Position numbers and translations under genes: made by a program
Shown here: one piece after another, positions 1 to 10,634 of the stretch
Layout of the letters: each line of letters starts with the position of its first letter
Numbering within the stretch: position 1 is the first letter of the stretch
Notes under the pieces: generated by a model
Told to the model about the DNA's origin: nothing
The model's input: only the letters and a program-made list of their open reading frames with translations
Database searches by the model: none
Assembly (NCBI RefSeq): GCF_002127325.2
Contig: NC_035444.2
Span: 82,663,870-82,727,869, forward strand
Length of the DNA: 64,000 nucleotides
Source: Helianthus annuus
Taxonomy: Eukaryota > Streptophyta > Magnoliopsida > Asterales > Asteraceae
Direction: 5' to 3'

Positions 1-2
1 TC

Positions 3-941
3 TTGGTTGTAGAGATATTTGATGTATGGGGAATAGATTTTATGGGTCCGTTTCCAAATTCGAATGGCTTCCTTTATATTCTTGTGGCGGTAGATTATGT
101 CTCGAAGTGGATTGAGGCTATTGCAACGCGCACAAACGACCATTCGGTTGTTTGTAAATTTGTTCAATCCAATATCTTCTCGCGCTTCGGGATCCCGCGG
201 GTCATTATAAGCGACGGTGGTTCACATTTCAAAAATTTTAACTTCGGAAAATTGTTGAAGAGGTATAGCGTGAATCATCGAGTCGCAACACCTTACCATC
301 CGCAAACGAGTGGACAAGTCGAAGTGTCCAATCGGCAAATCAAGGAGATCCTCATGAAAACGGTAAGAACGGACCGAAAGGATTGGTCGAGCAAGTTGGA
401 TGATGCTTTGTGGGCGTACCGTACGGCCTACAAGACTCCGATTGGCACAACACCTTACCGGATGGTGTATGGTAAGGGTTGTCATTTACCTATGGAGTTG
501 GCGCATCGGGCGCATTGGGCGATCAAGACAGTTAATGCGGATTACGACGAGGCAGGTAAGTTGCGGAAATTACAATTGAGTGAGATAGAAGAAATTCGAG
601 ATGAGGCGTACGAATGCGCATCGGCTTATAAGGATAAGCTAAAGAAAGTACATGATGCGAAGTTACGCAAGAAAACGTTCGAAGTGGGTCAGAAGGTTTG
701 GTTGTACAACTCACGGTTGAAAATGTTTGCGGGCAAGCTTAAAAGTAAATGGATGGGTCCGTATGTTATTCGACGAGTTGGGCAATTTGGTGATGTGGAC
801 ATCCAAGATGAGCAAACGTTGAAACAACAAACGGTGAACGGTCACCGTTTGAAGCCGTACTTGGAAGGAAATGACATCAATAACTTGGAGCTTGACAAAG
901 CGGGCTACATCCTACGCCCGGTTGAGGAGGAACAATCTTAA
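3..941 (+). CDS. Athila/Tat-type gypsy integrase, C-terminal part of pol (cut by window edge)
   Basis: This is the end of a Ty3/gypsy pol gene. Integrase inserts element cDNA into host DNA. The frame is open from the left edge, so the first Met is not the true start. The catalytic DDE core is visible: Asp12 in GIDFMGPFP, Asp71 in IISDGG and Glu107 in GQVEVSNRQ, with 35 residues between the second Asp and the Glu as expected of retroviral-type integrases. The C-terminal part keeps the [10 protein letters not shown] and WMGPYVI blocks of the GPY-like tail. No chromodomain follows, which fits the Athila/Tat branch rather than chromoviruses. It ends in a normal stop and looks uninterrupted. Zinc-binding domain, RT and protease lie outside the window. 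Family assignment is from motifs and gene order. Confidence 0.85.
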   Translation: MVVEIFDVWGIDFMGPFPNSNGFLYILVAVDYVSKWIEAIATRTNDHSVVCKFVQSNIFSRFGIPRVIISDGGSHFKNFNFGKLLKRYSVNHRVATPYHPQTSGQVEVSNRQIKEILMKTVRTDRKDWSSKLDDALWAYRTAYKTPIGTTPYRMVYGKGCHLPMELAHRAHWAIKTVNADYDEAGKLRKLQLSEIEEIRDEAYECASAYKDKLKKVHDAKLRKKTFEVGQKVWLYNSRLKMFAGKLKSKWMGPYVIRRVGQFGDVDIQDEQTLKQQTVNGHRLKPYLEGNDINNLELDKAGYILRPVEEEQS

Positions 942-1240
942 GAGGCCCAGGTTTGGTGGTAGTGTACATAGTAGTTTCATTTTGTTTTGTTTTGTATTTT
1001 TGCACAATTGCCATAGCTTTTCGAAGTCCGTGTTCGAAACAAGTGTGGGGAAATTCGGGTCGCGAATTGCTCTTACATCGTGTTGAGGACAACACGGGAT
1101 TTTTGAGGGGGTAGGGTGATTTTTCCAAGTTTTTGAAATAATTAAAAAAAACATAAAAAAATCGAAAAAATTTAAAAAAAAATCTAAAAATTTGGTCACA
1201 TAAATTCCAAGTTTTATCAAAAGAATGGATGCCCAGTGTC
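942..1240 (+). other. Post-integrase spacer with polypurine-tract-like block
   Basis: No ORF here is credible. At 1040-1120 the sequence has an AAGTGTGGGG block, a TTGAGGACAACAC phrase and a GAGGGGGTAGGG purine run. This combination commonly follows integrase in Athila/Tat elements and can act as, or derive from, an internal polypurine tract. An A-rich stretch follows at 1140-1195. Long antisense frames across it are low-complexity shadows. Confidence 0.5.
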
Positions 1241-1241
1241 C

Positions 1242-1485
1242 ACCGTAAATTACGGTGGAGCCGTAATTTACGGTGGGAGTTAAAATTTTTTTTGGGATTT
1301 ATGGTGTAAACCTCCTGTTTTACGGTGAAAATTGAAGATTGGAGTTTACCGTAAATTACGGTAACGCCGTAATTTACGGTGGTGAAAAAAATTGGTTGGG
1401 GTTTACGGTGAATCAAGCCTGAATTACGGTGCACATTTGACATCCAGGTCTCACCGTAATTTACGGTGAGACCGTAAATTACGGT
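1242..1485. repeat. Three paired 15-bp palindromes (ACCGTAAATTACGGT type)
   Basis: Three pairs of perfect or near-perfect palindromes lie at 1242-1274, 1348-1380 and 1453-1485. Each pair joins ACCGTAAATTACGGT with its AT-core variant ACCGTAATTTACGGT (the second member sometimes lacks the first A), separated by 3-5 bp. The same pairs recur inside the 3' LTR of this element at 5385-5417 and 5484-5517. The cluster sits just upstream of a TATA-like and CT-rich leader region, which suggests paired binding sites for a dimeric regulator. RNA hairpins are the alternative. Confidence 0.85.
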
Positions 1486-1499
1486 ACGCGATGAATCTG

Positions 1500-2195
1500 T
1501 CTCCGTCGGCTGGGATTCTGCATATACATAAAAAAAAAAAAAAACGAAAACAAACAGGATTTCACGTGTATTAACCCTAGCCACTTATTCATTCCTCACT
1601 TTTCACCAACTTCTTCTTCTCTAAGACCCACATCCTCCTTCTTCTTCTTCCACCTTCTTTTCTTCATAAAACCTTCAATCCTTGCCCAAATCAAGTGAGG
1701 TTTTGGTCTCAATCGACTAATTTTTCCCAAGCTTCGTGATTGTGAGGAGGAATTCCAGAGAAAACGCGGTTTTGGGGTCGAAGTTTGAAACCCTAGGTTG
1801 AGATAATTTGGGGGTTTTGGGATTTTTAGTTTCACAAGCATCCTCTCATCTTGAAACAAGGTATGAACACTTATTTTACTCTATTATGGAGATGCATTGT
1901 GAAAAACAAGGTGATTTAGATTATATGTTCTTGCCCACTTGCTTGTTGCTAGGATATGAGTATGGAATTGTTATTGAACATGGTTGATGGTTGTAGATGT
2001 AGGAATTATGGTTAAAGTAGTGAACTTTTGGGATGTTCTACATTGTAGAGACACCATGCCCAATTTTTGAAAAATCCTTGATACATTTTGGGTTCACTAA
2101 CATCTACAACTATGGCAACAAGCAAGTGTGGGGATGATTTGTGAAGAGAATGTTAATTTTTGTGTTGTTTTGTTGTTTCTTCATGTGTGTAGGAA
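1500..2195 (+). promoter_or_regulatory. Putative internal promoter, CT-rich leader and intron for the downstream ORF
   Basis: A TATA-like GCATATACATAAAAA lies near 1519-1533. A strongly CT/TTC-rich stretch follows at 1590-1690, typical of plant 5' leaders. At 1860/1861 there is a good donor (AAG|GTATGA). At about 2190 a T-rich run ends in TGTGTGTAG|GA, a good acceptor, four bases before the ATG at 2196. CACTAAC near 2096 could be the branch site. Removing about 1861-2192 would give a spliced leader. This is sequence inference; no transcript was seen. Confidence 0.4.
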
Positions 2196-3905
2196 ATGGC
2201 AAAGACAAAGGAAAAGCCGGGGTCAAGTTCATCCTCGTCAAGAGGCAAGGGCAAGGAGAAGGAGCAGCCATCGAAGAAGAGGCAATATCTTGGTAGGGTT
2301 AGTGAAAGTGAGGAAGAGGAAGAGATGCAGTTAGACCCAAGTGATAAACCGGTGTGGAATTCGGGGTCGTTGGATGACCAACCCGAAATTTGGCAGCCAA
2401 CTCTGTATAACGACTGCATGAACAAGTTAAAGAATAAAGCAGCCGCATTCATCTGTGAAAGAGATGTTGATGAGCCTCAGTTGGGCCAGTTCGGGGTGTA
2501 TGACAAGTTCCGTGCTTTGGGTTGGGAAGGAGCACTCAAGTGTTGGGATAAGGATAAGAGCAATTTGTTCATGACTGAAATTCAGGAGTGGATGGCAACG
2601 CTTAAATGTCACAACTTCCACAGGCCATCACAAATGAAGTTGGTTGGGATGGTACATGGGGTACCAGTTGAAATGTCATTCGATACGTTGAAGAAGTTGG
2701 GAAAATATGATAGCCTTCCAACTAGGGAGTACATGATTCCCACGCTTGATGATTTATTGCTCAAACCCGAGAAGCACGTGACATGGAACAGTATGTTGGC
2801 GGATTTGTTTTTGCCCGGTAGGTATGGTGGCGTGTTATACCGAAAAAATCTGAAGATAGAAGCCAAGCTCTTGCATACGATCTGTTTACTTAATGTCATC
2901 CCAAGGAGAGGGGATAAAGAGCAGGTGAGGTTTCCAGAAATACCTGTTCTGTATTCATTGATGCATGGATCCCCACGCTTTCCAATCCGCTACCTGATCA
3001 TGCACCATTTGTGGATATGTCGGAACAAATACGGGCGAGACATTGTCCCGTACTGTCGCATCATAACGGGTTTAATGAAGCAGCAAAAGGCACTCACATC
3101 TGAAGACCGAGGTTTAACGAAAAGGCACATGCCTTTTACTTTAGATAGGTTGGGAAACGTTTGGACATACACTTCGTCTGAGCGTTATCACAAGCTGAAA
3201 TCAGAGGGTCAACGGTGGAGGGCGTTGAAATTAGGGGCAAGGGAATTGTTACCGGGAGAACCGGATGAACCTGAGAGTGATGAAGAGTTAGTTCCGAGTG
3301 GGGATGACGATTACGCAGACGAGCCACCGGGTGGTGCAAATGTTGGTTTTGGGGCTTTTCATGGTGGTCATGGTGGCACATTTTACGACTATGCGCAGCA
3401 ACCATATGAGCCGGGGTGGGCTTATAGTGGTTCAATGCAGGAGGTGATCGAGAGCCAACGCCCGCCGGCGGCCATCTTTGATACTTGGTCGGGTCCGGAG
3501 AGGTCGTTATTTGATCAAGGCACGCGGAATAGCGCTAGTATTGAGCGGGCGCTTAAACATAGCTTCGACCGCAATGAATCATGGCACCGGACCCACGCAT
3601 ACTCTCGAGAGGTGGAGGCTAATAACAGATATCATGATGATCAAATGAGGCGGATGCATGCGGATTGGCATGCCGGAAGGCCGGTGGTTGAGGATCCACA
3701 ACATGTGGATTACGCCTCATTGCCACCGTATGATGGCAGCGTTTCGTATCCGACTCCACCACTCCACCATTCTCAGTGGCTTGATCCAAGACGGCAAGAG
3801 GGACCACAACAACAAGAGGGAAGCAGTAGCGGCTCGTTCGGGTTTGGAGAATGGAGCGATATGATGTCGTCCATTTTTGGGCCCCCAGGACCGCGTTATT
3901 ATTGA
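2196..3905 (+). CDS. ATHILA ORF-1-like protein in the env position (569 aa)
   Basis: This intact 569-residue ORF lies between integrase and the 3' LTR, where Athila elements carry an env-like or ORF-1 gene. The N-terminus is Ser/Lys-rich and low-complexity, followed by an acidic SESEEEEE run near residues 36-43. A folded middle region (about 80-370) has the WE.ALK, VHGVPVEMSFDTLKKLG and HHLWICRNKYGRDIVPYCRI blocks. I match this to the putative plant retrotransposon ORF-1 (ATHILA) family by memory of its pattern. The last 200 residues are rich in Gly, Pro, His and Tyr and look disordered. I see no clear signal peptide or membrane segment, so an envelope function is not supported here. The start was chosen because the ATG follows a strong acceptor-like site and opens the whole frame. 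Molecular function is unknown. Confidence 0.75.
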   Translation: MAKTKEKPGSSSSSSRGKGKEKEQPSKKRQYLGRVSESEEEEEMQLDPSDKPVWNSGSLDDQPEIWQPTLYNDCMNKLKNKAAAFICERDVDEPQLGQFGVYDKFRALGWEGALKCWDKDKSNLFMTEIQEWMATLKCHNFHRPSQMKLVGMVHGVPVEMSFDTLKKLGKYDSLPTREYMIPTLDDLLLKPEKHVTWNSMLADLFLPGRYGGVLYRKNLKIEAKLLHTICLLNVIPRRGDKEQVRFPEIPVLYSLMHGSPRFPIRYLIMHHLWICRNKYGRDIVPYCRIITGLMKQQKALTSEDRGLTKRHMPFTLDRLGNVWTYTSSERYHKLKSEGQRWRALKLGARELLPGEPDEPESDEELVPSGDDDYADEPPGGANVGFGAFHGGHGGTFYDYAQQPYEPGWAYSGSMQEVIESQRPPAAIFDTWSGPERSLFDQGTRNSASIERALKHSFDRNESWHRTHAYSREVEANNRYHDDQMRRMHADWHAGRPVVEDPQHVDYASLPPYDGSVSYPTPPLHHSQWLDPRRQEGPQQQEGSSSGSFGFGEWSDMMSSIFGPPGPRYY

Positions 3906-5166
3906 TCAGGTGGTATTCTCTCTCTTGTATAGTTTGTATATATTTGTTGGTTTATGTTGATTATGGTGGGAGGATGGGTGGTGATTGATCATATGATTGA
4001 TTGTTGGGTTTGGTTGGTTGGTGGTGTTGTGTTTAAAATGAAAAACATAAAAAAAAAATAATATAAAATGAAAAAAATACAAAAAAAAGAAATTTGGGGT
4101 TTGAGATGAGAAGCTTCTTGTGGATGTTGATTGAAGTAGTGATCAAAACCTCCCAAGCCATACATTGGGGACAATGTATCCCAAGTGTGGGGATGGGGGG
4201 AATTTTTTGAAGATTTTTGAAAAAAATTTAAGCCGAGCAAAACAATGTGAAATCTTGTCGCCCCAATTTATCCCCAAGTCAATACACCGGCAACCCTTAT
4301 TACCCTTTTCATTCTTGGTAAGAGTTGTAGCCACACGTGTATATAAATAATCTTTGATGAGAGTGGCTACGGGTGGGGGTGCGTTAGAACTTGTGCTTGA
4401 ATGCAATTTGAATCTTTGTTAGACATGAATGTAGAAAGGATAAGGGCATTAGGTAGCCTCGTCGGTTGTGTGAGTGAGTGTGGGATTTGGGGGGTTGGAC
4501 CTCATAAGTTATATATATGAGCATGGTAGTGAGAGGGGCGGGGGTTTGGTCATTTAGTTGCCCAATTTTGTGCCTAAAGCCTATCATTTGTTTCCCCTAG
4601 CTACTTACTTGAAAATGTACCCAAATTTGACCCGGTCCTATAGCATTAGTGATATAATTAGTAGTTTATGAGTTTGAAATAGTCATGGTTAGTGTATTAT
4701 CGTATTGTGTGCTTGAAAAAAAAAATGAAAAAAAAAAAAGAGAAGGTTTCATTGTCTTGTATATAGTAGTATGCATTGTTAGTTGTTTTTGGTAGTTGTA
4801 ATAAAAAGACCGGGTCGAATTTTCGCTACTCATATATATTCCATTTCCTACCCATACACCTAGCCACATTACAACCTTTAAGCCCCTTTTGATTTGCATT
4901 CATGTTTGACCCGTTATAGGAGGATAGTTGATTTAGGTACAAGCTTATGATTGCGCAACCACCCGTTTGCCTAGTGTGTGTCTAGCTTATCTTTGCTAGT
5001 TTCCACTTGTAGCCGAGAGGAGAGAAATTGTGAGGGGTGTATTGCTTGGGGCATTAAAAAGGGGGTTGGTAAAGAAATTGCATGATTTGTTTGGCTGATT
5101 TGATCACTTGTTTCGAAACTATGTTGATGAGTTGCTTGGGACAAGCAACGGTTAAGTGTGGGGATG
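3906..5166 (+). other. 3' untranslated region of the Athila-like element with PPT-like blocks
   Basis: There is no credible coding sequence. The block GGGGACAATGTATCCC followed by AAGTGTGGGGATGGGGGG (about 4165-4200) and a second TTAAGTGTGGGGATG block (about 5152-5166) are the polypurine-tract-type signals of this clade. The second directly abuts the proposed LTR start. AT-rich and TTG-rich simple sequence fills the rest, including the A-rich stretch at 4045-4090. Confidence 0.5.
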
Positions 5167-6295
5167 TGACGGGTGGTCCTTTGGACAACCCTTAAGTATG
5201 TTAAAACATGAAATAATCCTCTATTTAGCCGTGTAATTATCTTGGATTAGATAACTACGATGCTTATGTTTCAGGTGCGAATTAGGAGATAAGAGATGGA
5301 TAAAAGGCAGTTCATGAATGCTTTGGTGGAAAACGGGTCGAGAGAAGAAGACAAGACAAAACAAAGGAGACAAGACTGCTGAGTACCGTAAATTACGGTC
5401 CTACCGTAATTTACGGTAGACATGATTTTTGTTGATTTTTGCACCGTAAACCAGGCTTGATTCACCGTAACAATCTGATGGCCACCGTAAATTACGGTGG
5501 AGCCGTAATTTACGGTGGTGCCTGAACGTGAAATGTGTAACTGCCACAATATACTCGTTTTTTGGGTGTCTTTTGGGATTATCTCATCATTGACGGTTCT
5601 TGGAGACTTGGGAGGCGAATTTGGAGTATTTGCTTGCTTTGTGAACAATTCTAAACATTCGGTTTGTGTTTTTAATTCGTATGAACACTAGATTAATGTT
5701 GATGATGATTCACCGAGCCATGTCCGGCTAAACTCTTCGGTGATCATCTTAGGTGAATGTTTCTAAGACTTTTGTGTGTCAAATTTCTGCATTTCTAGAA
5801 TGATATCTTGCGTTGCTTGAATGTCATGGTGTATGTTTGATTGATTGTAGCGTGTTAATCTATATTACAATTTCTAGTCTCGATCGTACGTTCTTGGTGC
5901 CGTTGGCAACCGAGATATCACGGGAAGGGTTAGGGTTGGTTATTGGTTAATAGGTCATCGGGAAACAACCTCGCATTATCTAATCCGAGTACTTTGTTCC
6001 CTTTTATCACTTCAATCACACATACACGAGTTATGTCTATGTAACTCTTTCTAGTGAAATTGCACACAACTGTTCGAAGAAACTGAAACCTAGGGTGATC
6101 ACTGTTCTCTCCTAATTGTTTACAACCAACTTTGATTTGAATTAGTTCTTAATCTAGTTTTCCAAAACAACAATCCACAATCTTGAATTTTAATTTTCTG
6201 CAATTTAGTTTAATTTTAGTATAAATACAAAGCTACACAATCAACACATTTTCCACATACTCCCTGAGTTCGATACCCTACTACCACTAACTACA
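5167..6295 (+). mobile_element. 3' LTR of the Athila-like element
   Basis: The proposed LTR begins TGACGGGTGG right after a purine tract and ends CACTAACTACA, giving TG...CA ends and about 1.13 kb. The end carries a GAGTTCGATACCCTACTACC phrase typical of Athila/Tat LTR ends. A TATA-like AGTATAAATACA lies at about 6215-6228. The second LTR is outside the window, so the boundaries are inferred and not checked by a partner copy. Immediately downstream the sequence switches to the LTR of element 2. Confidence 0.55.
5385..5517. repeat. Two palindrome pairs in the Athila LTR, same as those upstream of its ORF
   Basis: ACCGTAAATTACGGT and its variant occur as pairs at 5385-5417 and 5484-5517, with half-sites near 5442 and 5463. 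Sequence, pairing and spacing match the cluster at 1242-1485 of the same element, although the sequence around them differs. Confidence 0.85.
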
Positions 6296-6296
6296 G

Positions 6297-8550
6297 TTGT
6301 TTAGGGCTAGTTTATGTAAACTAGTTACATAAACCGAACCGTGCGCGCAAAAGGCGTAACGGGTAACCGTAAGAGTCCTACACAGGTTTCCTAAGTCAAT
6401 ATGCTTTAAAGAGGTTGTGGTATCAGTAGGATACCTTCCATAATGCCCTTAACGAGTTTAAATCCATTATATGCCCCGTAGGGGTATTTCGGTCATTTTT
6501 AAAGATTATAAAAGAGGTTTCTGAGTTCTACAGGATATCTGAGTTTTCCGAATAGTTTATGAAGTCCAAAATACTTTATTTATTATTTAAATTCAGTAGC
6601 AACTGGAATTGGGTCAAAAGACCATGTAGAACTCAAGTTATGCCCGAAAAGGGTATATTCGGTAATTACCGAACCGATGCCATAACCGCAGGTTATGAGC
6701 AGGTTAAAAATAATTAAAAATCTTTAAAAATCTCAAAATATTATTTTACATCAGTGTGTAAAAGGTTTGGTGTCGAAATTTGGGTTTAGATAGGCTTTAT
6801 GCTAGTTGCGCCATTTAATTACTAAAGTTTCCGTAATTGCGCTAATTAGCATAACTCCTATTCTACCTTGGATTGACATGAAATTTTAGGGACATGCTTA
6901 GAAATCAGTAACTAAGGTTATTGTCCTTTCATGTGTCCAAAATTCTCGTTTTAAAGTAAAAAGGGCGTTATGGTCAACTTTTAGGCGTTTAACGGAAATG
7001 TGCTAAAGACTCGGACAAACAATGAACCGGTCACAGAGGGTTATACCGTCATGTAACCTGGTCCTAAGAGAGTCCTAAGGCATATCTAAATCATACCATA
7101 ACGGGTCAGAACAGAAGTCAAAGCAAAAGTCAAAGTTCTGCGACTTTCGGTTCCGAACCGGGTCAAAACAGTAAATGGTCAGATCAAACAAGCTTAGACT
7201 AGTTAATATACTTATTATCATGTTATATGAGTGTTAAAACAGGTTACACGCTATCTACATTACTAATTATGCATAAAATCGCAAAAATAGCATTCTGTTG
7301 ACTTTTTCTAAGCAAGTTTGACTCGACATTCGGACTAGTTAGAGTGGGAATCAGAGGGTGCCCTTTTAGGGGTTTAATGCCCACATGATTACCAACATGT
7401 AACTACCTTTGATTTGGCAAATCACTGGACCATTTGTGATTTATCGTAAAGTCAATCGTTAATTACGACGGATTGACTTTTGGGCTAAAACTAAGCAAAA
7501 CTTAACCAAGAAAGGGTGGAGCGTACTTACAAGAGTCCTATGCACGACCAGGGATGAGCAAGGAAGGTACTTGAGCTCCAGAAATGATCAGAAGAGTTGA
7601 TTGAGGGTGTGAAGAACTTGTGGTCACAAGGTGGCCTTTTATAGTGAAATTTGGAGCTTAGGATCATTACAACTAAGGCTACAAGGGTTCCTTGATCATC
7701 AACATGTGTCCCTGAGTGCTAGGGGTCGTTTAGGGGGCACCCATGCTGCCATAATTGCATTCCAATTCGGTTAAAACAACAAACAGTGAACCTGTCCGCG
7801 TTTTCTGCAACTGGGGCCTTGACGCGGCCCGTGTAAGAGGTCAGGTAACCTTTACGTGGGTCGCCTGAATCTCAATGTCAGAGCCCGGATCTATACAAGG
7901 CTCGCGGCCCGCGTAAGATCCATCAATACTCTAACACGGCCCGCCTTAAAGCTAATTTTCAAGATTTTCAAATCTGTTGTAATTATTGCCCTGGCCTTTC
8001 GGTTTCGAAGGGGTAACTTTGCGTTTTGGGCCTCGTTTATTTACGATTAAGGGCCTCGGAACTTTTACCCAACTTATTAACCCTTGGTTAATTTATTACT
8101 ACCCGAAAAGTCGTAACTTTCAATGTTTGACGCTTTTAACCCTTATTAACGAATTCGATCATAACTTTCTCGTTTTGAATCGGAACTTCGCGAAATTTAT
8201 ATCGCGCGCTCTAGTGAGTATAATTTACCATTACAAAGCCTCGGGTATGCCCAAAGGTCACTCAGAGGTATAACTTAAACATGTTGACACATTTGGCCCC
8301 TGTAGTTTGAAATTCCTCACTTTCTTCCACAATTCGTTCCGTACGATCCATGATTCATTCGTTTGAGGGTACGAGCATCATTTAGGGTTACTGTACAGTA
8401 TATTTATCTCTTGTTTACATTTTTAAACCCTTGAATTTACATACTTCCAATGCTTGTAAACTTTAGTCCTTTAATTAGTATTTAATACCACGTGTAAACT
8501 TATGACACGTGTCAATACATCATTGGACGCAAAAATTTCGAGGTGTTACA
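6297..8550 (-). repeat. 3' LTR of element 2, truncated at the Athila junction
   Basis: It matches 16598-18785 closely from the GGCTAGTTTATG block at about 6305 to the GGTGTTACA end at 8550. The copies differ by scattered substitutions and by one block around 6440-6530, present here and replaced by about 25 bp in the right copy (16745-16775). The distal 1.0-1.1 kb of the LTR is absent. A minus-strand TATA (CTATAAAAG) lies at 7636-7644. Confidence 0.88.
7823..7945 (-). promoter_or_regulatory. GC-rich inverted motifs upstream of the element 2 LTR TATA box
   Basis: Copies of GCGGCCCGCGTAAG-like sequence and its reverse (CTTTACGTGGGTCGC) lie at 7823-7860 and 7904-7945. On the minus strand they sit about 180-300 bp upstream of the TATA box at 7636-7644. 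The other LTR keeps them at 18058-18100 and 18138-18182, upstream of its TATA at 17871-17880. They resemble the palindrome clusters of the other families by position, not by sequence. Confidence 0.55.
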
Positions 8551-8586
8551 TCCTCACCCCCTTAAAAGAAATCTCGACCTCGAGAT
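8551..8586 (-). other. Polypurine tract of element 2
   Basis: On the minus strand the purine run TTAAGGGGGTGAGGA directly precedes the TGTAACACC start of the 3' LTR. It primes plus-strand cDNA synthesis in this class. A CTCGAGGTCGAGATTT phrase lies just upstream of it and overlaps the integrase stop region, as in G3. Confidence 0.8.
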
Positions 8587-8964
8587 TTATTGAAATAAAT
8601 GAGGGTACTTCTCCTTCATCGTGGACTCTACCTCCCACGTGTACTCGAGACCTCTACGGGCATCCCATTTTACCTTCACTATTGGTATATACTTCCTGCG
8701 AAGCTTCTTAACCTGTCGATCCTCGATCGACACAGGTTTTTCAACGAACTTTAAGCTCTCGTCGATGTGTACATCTGTATGTGGTATAACCAGTGATTCA
8801 TCAACGAAACACTTCTTCAAGTTACAGATGTGGAACACATTGTGGATACCACTAAGCTCTTCTGGTAAGTTTAATTTGTAGGCAACCGATCCGACACGTT
8901 CGATTACTTCGAAAGGTCCAATATATCTCGGGATTAGCTTGCCTTTCTTACCGAATCGCATCAC
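8587..8964 (-). pseudogene. Element 2 pol: integrase C-terminus and chromodomain, frame-shifted piece
   Basis: This piece carries the integrase GPY/F region (YIGPFEVIERVGSVAYKL), the VFHICNLKKC block and a C-terminal chromodomain of the group II type (REYIP-like VKVKW, then EYTWEVESTM and YPHLF). Chromodomains help direct integration by reading chromatin. It is separated from the rest of pol by an apparent one-base shift at about 8962, beside a CCCCC run, where the text SPWRG should run on into [10 protein letters not shown]. That may be a real lesion or a base-call error. Confidence 0.85.
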
Positions 8965-10634
8965 CCCCTCCAGGGCGATACCTTAAGAAACACTTTGTCG
9001 CCCACTTCGAAATTGAAAGGCTTACGCTTTAGATCTGCGTAGCTTTTCTGCCTGTCTCGGGCAGCTTTCAATCGATCGCGAATTTGGACAATCTTGTCCG
9101 TTGTTTCGAATATTATGTCAGGTCCTGTCATCTGGACATCTCCAACTTCTGCCCAACAAACGGGCGTTCTACATTTTCTACCATATAGAGCTTCAAAAGG
9201 TGCAGCCTTAATGCTGGTATGGTAGCTGTTGTTATAGGAGAATTCGACCAAGGGTAGGTGGTTATCCCAACTACCACCTAAGTCGATCGCACATGCGCAA
9301 AGCATGTCTTCCAACGTTTGGATTGTACGCTCACTCTGTCCATCTGTCTGAGGGTGGTAAGCCGTACTGAAGTTCAAACGTGTACCCAAAGATTGCTGGA
9401 AGCTTTTCCAAAAGTGTGATGTGTACCTGGTATCTCTATCAGAGATAATAGACACAGGCACGCCATGAAGGGCTACAATCTTGTCTACAAACAACTGGGC
9501 TAATATATCGGAGCTATGAGTCTCCTTTATGGGTAGGAAATGTGCTGACTTAGTCAGTCTATCGACTATTACCCATATTGTATCGTTTCCCTTCTTTGTC
9601 TTTGGCAACTTGGTGATGAAGTCCATCATCACCATTTCCCATTTCCACTCGGGAAGTTCAGGCTGTTGTAGCAAGCCTGACGGTTTTTGATGTCCAGCCT
9701 TACCTTGCGCACAAGTCAAGCACTTTGCTACGTAGGTGGCTATAGACTTTTTCAAGCCTATCCACCAAAAGTTTGCCTTCAAGTCCTGGTACATTTTATC
9801 AGCACCAGGATGAACGGAATATCGGGAACTGTGGGCTTCTTGGAGGATAACGTCACGAAGACCTCCATAAACAGGAACCCATATCCTTCCATTCAATCTC
9901 AGAATTCCGTCTTTGCCATAGGATAACTGTTCTTCAGTTACTCCTAGCTTCTCGTGAGGATAGTTAGCTTCTGTCACAGCTTCTTTCTGTGCAGCTAACA
10001 ATCTCTCATTCAGACTGTTCTTGATTTCAATGCTCTTGGCATTAATCCTTATTGGTTTCACTCTTTCTTTTCTACTCAAGGCATCTGCGACTACATTGGC
10101 CTTGCCTGGATGGTATCTTATTTCACAGTCATAGTCGTTCAGAGTTTCCATCCAACGTCGCTGCCTCATATTCAGATCTTTCTGATTGAACAGATGCTGA
10201 AGGCTTTTGTGATCAGAATAGATCACAAATTTAATGCCATAAAGGTAATGCCTCCAAAGCTTTAGTGCAAATACAACGGCACCCAACTCCAAGTCATGGG
10301 TGGTGTAGTTCTTTTCATGCACTTTTAATTGTCGCGAAGCATAGGCAATCACCTTGCCCCTCTGCATAAGCACACAACCCATACCGGTGTGCGATGCATC
10401 ACAATATACGACAAATTCTTCCATTCCTTCCGGCAATGTCAACACTGGAGCATTGCTCAGCTTTTGTTTGAGGATATCAAAAGCTTCTTGCTGCTTAGGG
10501 CCCCAATTAAACTTTATACTCTTCCTAGTTAAAGAAGTTAGGGGTGCAACAATTCTTGAGCGATGAAGCGTCTGTAGTATCCTGCTAGACCTAGGAAACT
10601 GCGAATCTCCGTAGGTGTCTTCGGCTCCTGCCAA
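8961..10634 (-). pseudogene. Element 2 pol: RNase H and integrase core piece (557 aa)
   Basis: In order this piece has the RNase H start (YCDASHTGMGCVLMQ, first catalytic Asp), the DHKSLQ block, the integrase zinc finger (HPGADKMYQDL...CLTCAQ, HHCC type) and the DDE core ([31 protein letters not shown]). All expected catalytic residues are present. It is broken from RT at about 10540-10560 by an apparent one-base shift and from the chromodomain at about 8962. The protein would act in the cytoplasmic particle and then in the nucleus. Confidence 0.88.

Noticed and set aside
877..1584. 235-codon minus-strand ORF
   Set aside because: It runs antisense through palindromes and A-rich text (poly-Phe translation), has no domain, and overlaps the proposed promoter region.
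2196..3905. Calling the Athila ORF a retroviral envelope gene
   Set aside because: No clear signal peptide, membrane segment or furin-type site is visible. Only its position is env-like.
5893..5920. TTGGTGCCGTTGGCAACC as a primer binding site
   Set aside because: It lies about 400 bp before the LTR end, is not next to an LTR boundary, and would be on the wrong side of a 3' LTR.
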